Source: Rhynchopus sp. YZ270_cl-10
Lineage: Eukaryota > Euglenozoa > Diplonemea > Diplonemida > Diplonemidae
Reading direction: 5' to 3'
Length of the DNA: 64,000 nt
Assembly: GCA_964035575.1 (NCBI GenBank)
Contig: OZ037858.1
Location: forward strand, 1,240,001 to 1,304,000
Notes under the pieces: generated by a model
Told to the model about the DNA's origin: nothing
The model's database searches: none
Seen by the model: only the letters and a program-made list of their open reading frames with translations
Shown here: piece after piece, positions 48,588-57,789 of the stretch
Layout: every line of letters starts with the position of its first letter
Position numbering within the stretch: position 1 is the first letter of the stretch
Position numbers and translations under genes: made by a program

Positions 48588-51458
48588 ATGTACAAGCTTG
48601 TGGCGGTGCTGTCGCTGAGTGTGGTGTGGCTGACGTTCTTCATCATGGGTGTTGCGCGTGTGGAGCGTACAGAGGGCTTTGATGGGTCAACATCGTCGGT
48701 GGGGTCAGTGGCGGACTTCTTTGTGCCGCACAACGGGACGAACTGTGTGTGCGACACGGCGGACACCTGCCTGTGCGACTTCCCCTTCACCCTCGGGACC
48801 ATCAGGACAAGGGGGGACAACTGCACCACGTGCAGTGTCGGGACTGCGTGCAGGACGTGCATCCTGCAGGTCGTTCCTGGGAACAACTGTGCATGCACGA
48901 CAGCGGCAGTGTCTACCGGTGGTGGTGATGGCGGTGATGCTGGTGGCGCCGACGGCGGCGACGGCGGTCACACCTACGGGCGCTTTGCAAGAGGGCTTGA
49001 CGGCGGCGATGCTGACGCTGGTGATGCTGGTGACGCTGGTGACGCAGTTGCTGCACCCACAGCGAAGGCGGCAACCTGCGCCGCAGGGACAGAGGCAAAG
49101 ACCATGTGTCAGTGCACCTTCGGTCTGGCCCTCACCACCACAGCGCACCATAGCGCATCTGCTGTGGACCGTAAGGCGACGGCAGCGGATGCGGCGGATG
49201 CTGCCGACGGCGACGACGCAGCAGCTGGCGACAGCACACCCGTCACGTCGACAGACGCGTCGCCAAAGGCGGGCCAGGGTCTGGAGTGCTGCTGCAACGG
49301 GTCGAGTACACTTGCGGTTGCTACTGGTGGCGATGGTGCGGATGGTGCAGATGGCGCAGACGCTGCAGGGCGCACCGCGAGAGGGCAGGATGCAGCAGCG
49401 GACGGCGACGACACAGGTGATGACACAGGCGCAGGTGCAGGTGCAGCGACGCTTGCTGCAGGTTCGTGCACGTGCAAGCTGCCGAAGGTGAGCAGTGATG
49501 AGCACAGCTATGGGGACGATGCTGATGCTGGCGATGCCAATGCTGATGCTGATGCTGATGCTGATGCTGATGCGAATGCTGATGCCAACGCTGACGGAGA
49601 CGCCACAGAACGTGCGGCAACAGGGTTGGATGCAGGCGACGCAGGCGCAGACGCAGGCACAACTGCCGACGCTGGTGATGCTGATGCGACCACCGGTGGC
49701 GATGGGGATGCAGGTGGCGACGGAACCACCACCGGGACCACCGCCGGAACATTCCGCCCGAAGGCAGGTGTGATTGATGGCCAAGGCTGCACAGGGCGTG
49801 CAGGGTGCAGCCGGTCGACGGCGCAGCCCTACTACATCTGGACCGAGTTCATCTCAGGCAACAAGCACCAGTCAGGAGGCATGGTGTACTTTGAGCACCG
49901 TGGTGACCACGGGGGTCCCATTGCGGGACTGCTCATCGCGTGGATGGCGGTCCTCCTTGTGATCACCATGGTGGCCGTTGCGTTCAGGAAGACATACCAG
50001 CCAACGTTGTCCGCACCTGCCCAGAAGGGGTCGGTTGCGTACTACCTTGACAACGCGTTCTTTGTGCCCCTGCGTCTGACATGGGGTGAGCTTGTTATGA
50101 GCCTGTGGATTGTCGGGTGGCTGGTGCTCTGCTTTCTGTACGTGTGGAACCACGCCTACATCAACAACCTTGTCGGACCTGTGGCACGTGGCTTTGGTGG
50201 TGTTGTCTGCGGGCTCCTCATTCTGATGCTCTTCCCTGTGTCGAAGAAGTCTGTGCTTGTGGGTGCATTTGGCATTTCGTTTGAACGTGCACTGAAGTTC
50301 CACAGAAGGATGGGCTTCTACGTGCTGTTCTTCACGATTGTGCACTTCATCCTGATTCTCAGTGCACACTTTGCGTACTACCGCCAGGGAGAGCCCATCT
50401 GGGATGGGTCCCGCACGTACAAGCCTGGAAGCTCGATCCACGAGGCAGGGAACAAGGCGTGGGAGCGTATGATGCGCTGGGAGATTGGATACCCGCACGG
50501 GCCCCCGATGGCAGGGTTCTTCTGTCTGATCATCCTGCTGGTCATTGTGGGTGCAACCTTCGTGCGCGAGAGGCACTGGAACCTGTTCGCGGCCGTGCAC
50601 ACCCTGTACGCAGTGCTGTACCCGATGGCGTGGATCCACTACCCGACGCTGATGGTCTTCTGTGCCATCCCGCTCTTCCTTTACCTTGTTGACATGTGCC
50701 TGCGCTACTTCCAGGCCTACACCGACGGGGCAAAGATCCAGGAGGTGACTGCATTCGACTGCGGCATCACACGTGTTCAGCTGAAGAAGCGTTCCCTCGA
50801 CTACTCCCCGGGCCAGTGGATTTCCCTGCGCATCCCGTCTGCAGACAAGATTGTTGCTGAGTGGCACCCCTTCTCTGTGAGCTCCATTCGCCACCAGGAC
50901 GACGGTGTGGAGCTGACTGTGCACTGCAAGAACATGGGTGCGGGCACGTGGACGTCGCGTGTGCCCTCTGCTGCTGTGGGAGAGACGGCCATGGTGCAGG
51001 GCTGCTTCGGGAACCTGAAGTTCGACATCGCGTCTGCGAGTGAGGTGCTCATGATCGCAGGTGGTGTGGGTGTGACGCCGATGCTGGGTGCGCTCTACGC
51101 TGCGCTGAGCACCTCCACCAACCCTGACACCAACAACAAGGCAGTGCACTACACGCTGGTCTGGTGCTACAGGGGCGACGTGCCTGCTGCCTTCTCTAAG
51201 GAGCTCTCCGAACTGCAGTCAAGCGGTCTGAACGTCACGTGGCACATGCACAACACTGCCGACGCGAACAACTCAGACCCTGAGAAGGGTGCGGTGAGCA
51301 ACGTGCACTACCACGCAGGCAGGCCCGACTACAGCAAGCTCATGGAGAACGGCACGCCAAGCGTCATTGTCTGCGGGCCCGCGCCGCTTGCGTTGGAGGC
51401 AGAGACTGCTGCCCTGGCGCGCAGCCTCCCTGTGCACGCTGAAGTTTTTGATTTCTAG
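48588..51458 (+). CDS. Ferric reductase/NADPH oxidase-like flavocytochrome, array gene 1
   Basis: 956 aa. Moves electrons from NAD(P)H through FAD and two haems across a membrane, to O2 or ferric iron. An N-terminal hydrophobic segment (1-22) is a signal or anchor. Residues about 35-105 are Cys-rich (CVCDTADTCLCDF, CTTCSVGTACRTC). About 105-410 are low-complexity Asp/Gly/Ala with further Cys pairs (a DADADADADADAN run). The membrane domain follows (about 443-720) with haem pairs His572/His586 and His671/His684, 14 and 13 apart as in NOX. The cytosolic part has FAD motif HPFSVSS (760-766), nucleotide motif GGVGVTPML (825-833) and CGP (929-931), ending in Phe as NOX proteins often do. Start chosen at 48588 to give the hydrophobic N-terminus. 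NOX versus ferric reductase is undecided. Confidence 0.88.
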   Translation: MYKLVAVLSLSVVWLTFFIMGVARVERTEGFDGSTSSVGSVADFFVPHNGTNCVCDTADTCLCDFPFTLGTIRTRGDNCTTCSVGTACRTCILQVVPGNNCACTTAAVSTGGGDGGDAGGADGGDGGHTYGRFARGLDGGDADAGDAGDAGDAVAAPTAKAATCAAGTEAKTMCQCTFGLALTTTAHHSASAVDRKATAADAADAADGDDAAAGDSTPVTSTDASPKAGQGLECCCNGSSTLAVATGGDGADGADGADAAGRTARGQDAAADGDDTGDDTGAGAGAATLAAGSCTCKLPKVSSDEHSYGDDADAGDANADADADADADANADANADGDATERAATGLDAGDAGADAGTTADAGDADATTGGDGDAGGDGTTTGTTAGTFRPKAGVIDGQGCTGRAGCSRSTAQPYYIWTEFISGNKHQSGGMVYFEHRGDHGGPIAGLLIAWMAVLLVITMVAVAFRKTYQPTLSAPAQKGSVAYYLDNAFFVPLRLTWGELVMSLWIVGWLVLCFLYVWNHAYINNLVGPVARGFGGVVCGLLILMLFPVSKKSVLVGAFGISFERALKFHRRMGFYVLFFTIVHFILILSAHFAYYRQGEPIWDGSRTYKPGSSIHEAGNKAWERMMRWEIGYPHGPPMAGFFCLIILLVIVGATFVRERHWNLFAAVHTLYAVLYPMAWIHYPTLMVFCAIPLFLYLVDMCLRYFQAYTDGAKIQEVTAFDCGITRVQLKKRSLDYSPGQWISLRIPSADKIVAEWHPFSVSSIRHQDDGVELTVHCKNMGAGTWTSRVPSAAVGETAMVQGCFGNLKFDIASASEVLMIAGGVGVTPMLGALYAALSTSTNPDTNNKAVHYTLVWCYRGDVPAAFSKELSELQSSGLNVTWHMHNTADANNSDPEKGAVSNVHYHAGRPDYSKLMENGTPSVIVCGPAPLALEAETAALARSLPVHAEVFDF

Positions 51459-52342
51459 TTAGTCAGTCAGTCAGTCAGTCAGTCATTCATTGTTCTGCTT
51501 GACTTTTCTCTATTTTTTTCCTCCTTTTTTTCTTATTTGTAAAAAAATACAAACGCAGCTCTCACACTTTATTTCCTTCGGTCCCACCCGTGACACATTC
51601 ATATTCACATTCAGTGCAATCTTGCATGGGTAGACCAGTGGACCAACACCCAACACCATGCTACAGCGTCACCTCTATCGCACTCTCGTTTAGGGGGACT
51701 GCAAGTAGTGTTGGTTTGTTTTTTTTGTCAATCACGCGTCCTCTGTGAATGTGGGCCAACTTTTTCTCTTGTTCTTTATCTCTCGTACCGTAGTTTAGTC
51801 CTCGTACAGTTTCCTGAGCTTTGCTGCGGACAGCAGTGTATAGCCACAACGTTAATTATGCCAGCCATGGCCGGACTTTTGCACATCATTAACCGTAGCG
51901 TAGTTTAGTATTTTTTGGAGGGTAAATTCAATGAATTTGCGCCCCCTTTTTTTTTTGTATCCCTTTGTGTTTGTCCCGTTGGTCCTTCTTGACACGCCCC
52001 TCCTCCCCTCCCCCTTAGGCGCTTTGAGTGACGTGACAGTTTACCGTTTTCATGAGGGTTTGTGTACCTGACTACTGTTCCCAAAAAATCTAGCTTTGGT
52101 TGGTCTGTTTTTCGACATGGGTTGGGACAGTGACTAGGGGGCCCTTGTGTTGGTTTGGATTGTAGAGTTCAAACCATGGAAAACGCTTGTGTTGTGCGCT
52201 GCTTACTTAACGATCTTGTTAGGGGTGGGTGGTGCTGGGTGTGTTCATGGGATCCTTTTTTTTTCTTTTTCTCACCAATTATTTTCTTTTGTAAAAAGAT
52301 GTGTGTGTACCTCAAACATGCTGTCTTTTTCTTCTTCTCTTT

Positions 52343-52382
52343 AGATGACTAAGCACGAGAGGCTTAGGTTCATCTTATAAAC
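52343..52382 (+). repeat. Hairpin module Z, copy 5 (array)
   Basis: AGATGACTAAGC-ACGAGA-GGCTTAG, GTTCATCTTATAAAC, pyrimidines, then CTCTTTTTAG at about 52419. Repeated at 56944-56983 and 61545-61584. Confidence 0.6.
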
Positions 52383-52706
52383 CCCTTTTTCCGCTGTTTT
52401 CTTGATGTTCTCTTTTTAGTCGTACTCAGATTTACCTTTCCAAGCGTTTTCCCTGCTCCCAATTTATTTCATTCTGCAACAGCAACCATTTGTAGCTCTT
52501 CAGAATGAACCACTACATTATTACAGGGACCGCTTGGACTTTGTGTATTTTAGATGTGAGGGCCACGAAGCCCATTCCATCTGTTCACATTATCTTTTCC
52601 CTCTTTTTATTGTCTGTGTTTGCACACAGTCCCCTTTTACTTGATTTATTGATCCCTTGTTAGGTAGATATTGATAGCCCTTTTCCCCATATCCCGCCTT
52701 TTCTTT

Positions 52707-52749
52707 AAGGTGGCTAAGCACTGTGAGGCTTGGGTTTATCTTTACAAAG
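52707..52749 (+). repeat. Hairpin module Z, copy 6 (array, diverged)
   Basis: AAGGTGGCTAAGC-ACTGTGA-GGCTTGG, GTTTATCTTTACAAAG. The stem survives with one G-U pair in place of A-U. Repeated at 57308-57350 and 61909-61951. Confidence 0.5.
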
Positions 52750-52868
52750 GCTCTTTCTTTTCCGCATCTTTTTTGTTGTTGTTTCTCTTTTTTTCTTGTT
52801 TGTGATTTGGGGTGAGTACTTTAGTTTATAGATTCATAATTTGTGGATTCGGTCCGTTATTTGTTCGC

Positions 52869-52903
52869 TACCAAAAATTTGTTGACGCAACAAGACAGGT
52901 AGT
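52869..52903 (+). other. Nested hairpin element upstream of array gene
   Basis: Outer stem CTACC/GGTAG and inner stem TTGTTG/CAACAA with loop ACG. A diverged copy at about 47330-47367 has different spacers but the same two stems. Recurs at +4601 and +9202. About 290 nt before the gene start in the array, about 220 nt before the phosphatase start. Regulatory or RNA role unknown. Confidence 0.45.
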
Positions 52904-53188
52904 GCTTATTTTCGCCCACGAGAATTCGCATTTACACAGAAAAAAACAAAAGACCGTCTTCCTCCCTCCCCTCTTTGTATATTTCTTCACTCCCCTCCAC
53001 AGTATTCATATTCCCGGGATCGCGATTTTTTGGCCAAATTTTGGGTCCGCCGGCCAAACTTTTTCCAACATCTGTGTACTTTTTCTGGGTATTGTTTTCA
53101 CTTGTCCCATGGTTTTTGCAACAACATCATCATCCAGGTAAACTACCCCCTTCAAAAACACACAACCTTATTTACGAGAGTTGCGATA

Positions 53189-56059
53189 ATGTACAAGCTT
53201 GTGGCGGTGCTGTCGCTGAGTGTGGTGTGGCTGACGTTCTTCATCATGGGTGTTGCGCGTGTGGAGCGTACAGAGGGCTTTGATGGGTCAACATCGTCGG
53301 TGGGGTCAGTGGCGGACTTCTTTGTGCCGCACAACGGGACGAACTGTGTGTGCGACACGGCGGACACCTGCCTGTGCGACTTCCCCTTCACCCTCGGGAC
53401 CATCAGGACAAGGGGGGACAACTGCACCACGTGCAGTGTCGGGACTGCGTGCAGGACGTGCATCCTGCAGGTCGTTCCTGGGAACAACTGTGCATGCACG
53501 ACAGCGGCAGTGTCTACCGGTGGTGGTGATGGCGGTGATGCTGGTGGCGCCGACGGCGGCGACGGCGGTCACACCTACGGGCGCTTTGCAAGAGGGCTTG
53601 ACGGCGGCGATGCTGACGCTGGTGATGCTGGTGACGCTGGTGACGCAGTTGCTGCACCCACAGCGAAGGCGGCAACCTGCGCCGCAGGGACAGAGGCAAA
53701 GACCATGTGTCAGTGCACCTTCGGTCTGGCCCTCACCACCACAGCGCACCATAGCGCATCTGCTGTGGACCGTAAGGCGACGGCAGCGGATGCGGCGGAT
53801 GCTGCCGACGGCGACGACGCAGCAGCTGGCGACAGCACACCCGTCACGTCGACAGACGCGTCGCCAAAGGCGGGCCAGGGTCTGGAGTGCTGCTGCAACG
53901 GGTCGAGTACACTTGCGGTTGCTACTGGTGGCGATGGTGCGGATGGTGCAGATGGCGCAGACGCTGCAGGGCGCACCGCGAGAGGGCAGGATGCAGCAGC
54001 GGACGGCGACGACACAGGTGATGACACAGGCGCAGGTGCAGGTGCAGCGACGCTTGCTGCAGGTTCGTGCACGTGCAAGCTGCCGAAGGTGAGCAGTGAT
54101 GAGCACAGCTATGGGGACGATGCTGATGCTGGCGATGCCAATGCTGATGCTGATGCTGATGCTGATGCTGATGCGAATGCTGATGCCAACGCTGACGGAG
54201 ACGCCACAGAACGTGCGGCAACAGGGTTGGATGCAGGCGACGCAGGCGCAGACGCAGGCACAACTGCCGACGCTGGTGATGCTGATGCGACCACCGGTGG
54301 CGATGGGGATGCAGGTGGCGACGGAACCACCACCGGGACCACCGCCGGAACATTCCGCCCGAAGGCAGGTGTGATTGATGGCCAAGGCTGCACAGGGCGT
54401 GCAGGGTGCAGCCGGTCGACGGCGCAGCCCTACTACATCTGGACCGAGTTCATCTCAGGCAACAAGCACCAGTCAGGAGGCATGGTGTACTTTGAGCACC
54501 GTGGTGACCACGGGGGTCCCATTGCGGGACTGCTCATCGCGTGGATGGCGGTCCTCCTTGTGATCACCATGGTGGCCGTTGCGTTCAGGAAGACATACCA
54601 GCCAACGTTGTCCGCACCTGCCCAGAAGGGGTCGGTTGCGTACTACCTTGACAACGCGTTCTTTGTGCCCCTGCGTCTGACATGGGGTGAGCTTGTTATG
54701 AGCCTGTGGATTGTCGGGTGGCTGGTGCTCTGCTTTCTGTACGTGTGGAACCACGCCTACATCAACAACCTTGTCGGACCTGTGGCACGTGGCTTTGGTG
54801 GTGTTGTCTGCGGGCTCCTCATTCTGATGCTCTTCCCTGTGTCGAAGAAGTCTGTGCTTGTGGGTGCATTTGGCATTTCGTTTGAACGTGCACTGAAGTT
54901 CCACAGAAGGATGGGCTTCTACGTGCTGTTCTTCACGATTGTGCACTTCATCCTGATTCTCAGTGCACACTTTGCGTACTACCGCCAGGGAGAGCCCATC
55001 TGGGATGGGTCCCGCACGTACAAGCCTGGAAGCTCGATCCACGAGGCAGGGAACAAGGCGTGGGAGCGTATGATGCGCTGGGAGATTGGATACCCGCACG
55101 GGCCCCCGATGGCAGGGTTCTTCTGTCTGATCATCCTGCTGGTCATTGTGGGTGCAACCTTCGTGCGCGAGAGGCACTGGAACCTGTTCGCGGCCGTGCA
55201 CACCCTGTACGCAGTGCTGTACCCGATGGCGTGGATCCACTACCCGACGCTGATGGTCTTCTGTGCCATCCCGCTCTTCCTTTACCTTGTTGACATGTGC
55301 CTGCGCTACTTCCAGGCCTACACCGACGGGGCAAAGATCCAGGAGGTGACTGCATTCGACTGCGGCATCACACGTGTTCAGCTGAAGAAGCGTTCCCTCG
55401 ACTACTCCCCGGGCCAGTGGATTTCCCTGCGCATCCCGTCTGCAGACAAGATTGTTGCTGAGTGGCACCCCTTCTCTGTGAGCTCCATTCGCCACCAGGA
55501 CGACGGTGTGGAGCTGACTGTGCACTGCAAGAACATGGGTGCGGGCACGTGGACGTCGCGTGTGCCCTCTGCTGCTGTGGGAGAGACGGCCATGGTGCAG
55601 GGCTGCTTCGGGAACCTGAAGTTCGACATCGCGTCTGCGAGTGAGGTGCTCATGATCGCAGGTGGTGTGGGTGTGACGCCGATGCTGGGTGCGCTCTACG
55701 CTGCGCTGAGCACCTCCACCAACCCTGACACCAACAACAAGGCAGTGCACTACACGCTGGTCTGGTGCTACAGGGGCGACGTGCCTGCTGCCTTCTCTAA
55801 GGAGCTCTCCGAACTGCAGTCAAGCGGTCTGAACGTCACGTGGCACATGCACAACACTGCCGACGCGAACAACTCAGACCCTGAGAAGGGTGCGGTGAGC
55901 AACGTGCACTACCACGCAGGCAGGCCCGACTACAGCAAGCTCATGGAGAACGGCACGCCAAGCGTCATTGTCTGCGGGCCCGCGCCGCTTGCGTTGGAGG
56001 CAGAGACTGCTGCCCTGGCGCGCAGCCTCCCTGTGCACGCTGAAGTTTTTGATTTCTAG
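53189..56059 (+). CDS. Ferric reductase/NADPH oxidase-like flavocytochrome, array gene 2
   Basis: 956 aa, same protein as array gene 1 in every residue seen. The frame is open upstream to 53030 because the spacer happens to lack stops there; the hydrophobic N-terminus again supports the ATG at 53189. Confidence 0.88.
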   Translation: MYKLVAVLSLSVVWLTFFIMGVARVERTEGFDGSTSSVGSVADFFVPHNGTNCVCDTADTCLCDFPFTLGTIRTRGDNCTTCSVGTACRTCILQVVPGNNCACTTAAVSTGGGDGGDAGGADGGDGGHTYGRFARGLDGGDADAGDAGDAGDAVAAPTAKAATCAAGTEAKTMCQCTFGLALTTTAHHSASAVDRKATAADAADAADGDDAAAGDSTPVTSTDASPKAGQGLECCCNGSSTLAVATGGDGADGADGADAAGRTARGQDAAADGDDTGDDTGAGAGAATLAAGSCTCKLPKVSSDEHSYGDDADAGDANADADADADADANADANADGDATERAATGLDAGDAGADAGTTADAGDADATTGGDGDAGGDGTTTGTTAGTFRPKAGVIDGQGCTGRAGCSRSTAQPYYIWTEFISGNKHQSGGMVYFEHRGDHGGPIAGLLIAWMAVLLVITMVAVAFRKTYQPTLSAPAQKGSVAYYLDNAFFVPLRLTWGELVMSLWIVGWLVLCFLYVWNHAYINNLVGPVARGFGGVVCGLLILMLFPVSKKSVLVGAFGISFERALKFHRRMGFYVLFFTIVHFILILSAHFAYYRQGEPIWDGSRTYKPGSSIHEAGNKAWERMMRWEIGYPHGPPMAGFFCLIILLVIVGATFVRERHWNLFAAVHTLYAVLYPMAWIHYPTLMVFCAIPLFLYLVDMCLRYFQAYTDGAKIQEVTAFDCGITRVQLKKRSLDYSPGQWISLRIPSADKIVAEWHPFSVSSIRHQDDGVELTVHCKNMGAGTWTSRVPSAAVGETAMVQGCFGNLKFDIASASEVLMIAGGVGVTPMLGALYAALSTSTNPDTNNKAVHYTLVWCYRGDVPAAFSKELSELQSSGLNVTWHMHNTADANNSDPEKGAVSNVHYHAGRPDYSKLMENGTPSVIVCGPAPLALEAETAALARSLPVHAEVFDF

Positions 56060-57789
56060 TTAGTCAGTCAGTCAGTCAGTCAGTCATTCATTGTTCTGCT
56101 TGACTTTTCTCTATTTTTTTCCTCCTTTTTTTCTTATTTGTAAAAAAATACAAACGCAGCTCTCACACTTTATTTCCTTCGGTCCCACCCGTGACACATT
56201 CATATTCACATTCAGTGCAATCTTGCATGGGTAGACCAGTGGACCAACACCCAACACCATGCTACAGCGTCACCTCTATCGCACTCTCGTTTAGGGGGAC
56301 TGCAAGTAGTGTTGGTTTGTTTTTTTTGTCAATCACGCGTCCTCTGTGAATGTGGGCCAACTTTTTCTCTTGTTCTTTATCTCTCGTACCGTAGTTTAGT
56401 CCTCGTACAGTTTCCTGAGCTTTGCTGCGGACAGCAGTGTATAGCCACAACGTTAATTATGCCAGCCATGGCCGGACTTTTGCACATCATTAACCGTAGC
56501 GTAGTTTAGTATTTTTTGGAGGGTAAATTCAATGAATTTGCGCCCCCTTTTTTTTTTGTATCCCTTTGTGTTTGTCCCGTTGGTCCTTCTTGACACGCCC
56601 CTCCTCCCCTCCCCCTTAGGCGCTTTGAGTGACGTGACAGTTTACCGTTTTCATGAGGGTTTGTGTACCTGACTACTGTTCCCAAAAAATCTAGCTTTGG
56701 TTGGTCTGTTTTTCGACATGGGTTGGGACAGTGACTAGGGGGCCCTTGTGTTGGTTTGGATTGTAGAGTTCAAACCATGGAAAACGCTTGTGTTGTGCGC
56801 TGCTTACTTAACGATCTTGTTAGGGGTGGGTGGTGCTGGGTGTGTTCATGGGATCCTTTTTTTTTCTTTTTCTCACCAATTATTTTCTTTTGTAAAAAGA
56901 TGTGTGTGTACCTCAAACATGCTGTCTTTTTCTTCTTCTCTTTAGATGACTAAGCACGAGAGGCTTAGGTTCATCTTATAAACCCCTTTTTCCGCTGTTT
57001 TCTTGATGTTCTCTTTTTAGTCGTACTCAGATTTACCTTTCCAAGCGTTTTCCCTGCTCCCAATTTATTTCATTCTGCAACAGCAACCATTTGTAGCTCT
57101 TCAGAATGAACCACTACATTATTACAGGGACCGCTTGGACTTTGTGTATTTTAGATGTGAGGGCCACGAAGCCCATTCCATCTGTTCACATTATCTTTTC
57201 CCTCTTTTTATTGTCTGTGTTTGCACACAGTCCCCTTTTACTTGATTTATTGATCCCTTGTTAGGTAGATATTGATAGCCCTTTTCCCCATATCCCGCCT
57301 TTTCTTTAAGGTGGCTAAGCACTGTGAGGCTTGGGTTTATCTTTACAAAGGCTCTTTCTTTTCCGCATCTTTTTTGTTGTTGTTTCTCTTTTTTTCTTGT
57401 TTGTGATTTGGGGTGAGTACTTTAGTTTATAGATTCATAATTTGTGGATTCGGTCCGTTATTTGTTCGCTACCAAAAATTTGTTGACGCAACAAGACAGG
57501 TAGTGCTTATTTTCGCCCACGAGAATTCGCATTTACACAGAAAAAAACAAAAGACCGTCTTCCTCCCTCCCCTCTTTGTATATTTCTTCACTCCCCTCCA
57601 CAGTATTCATATTCCCGGGATCGCGATTTTTTGGCCAAATTTTGGGTCCGCCGGCCAAACTTTTTCCAACATCTGTGTACTTTTTCTGGGTATTGTTTTC
57701 ACTTGTCCCATGGTTTTTGCAACAACATCATCATCCAGGTAAACTACCCCCTTCAAAAACACACAACCTTATTTACGAGAGTTGCGATA
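56060..57789. other. Array spacer 2
   Basis: Exact repeat of spacer 1: TCAG microsatellite, Z modules at 56944-56983 and 57308-57350, nested hairpin at about 57470-57504. Confidence 0.6.

Larger units (their letters stand above)
51459..53188. other. Array spacer 1: TCAG microsatellite, Z modules, nested hairpin
   Basis: Directly after the stop is (TCAG)6 at about 51461-51485, then T-rich DNA without genes. Z modules lie at 52343-52382 and 52707-52749. The nested hairpin CTACC...GGTAG lies at about 52869-52903, followed by TCGCCCACGAGAATTCGCAT and a pyrimidine tract ending CTCCACAG at 53002. All recur in the later units at +4601. Confidence 0.6.

Noticed and set aside
48649-49491. 280-codon + strand frame inside the flavocytochrome gene
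   Set aside because: Out-of-frame reading of the repeat-rich region; Arg/Gln/Met-rich and without domain features.
49872-51149. 425-codon minus-strand frame (and a 359-codon one at 48705-49784), repeated in each array unit
   Set aside because: Both are antisense shadows of the flavocytochrome; the second is a Cys/Ile/Arg-rich translation of the Asp/Gly/Ala repeat region.
51461-51485. TCAG tandem as a telomeric or centromeric repeat
   Set aside because: Only about six copies, located directly after a stop codon in every array unit; an ordinary microsatellite.
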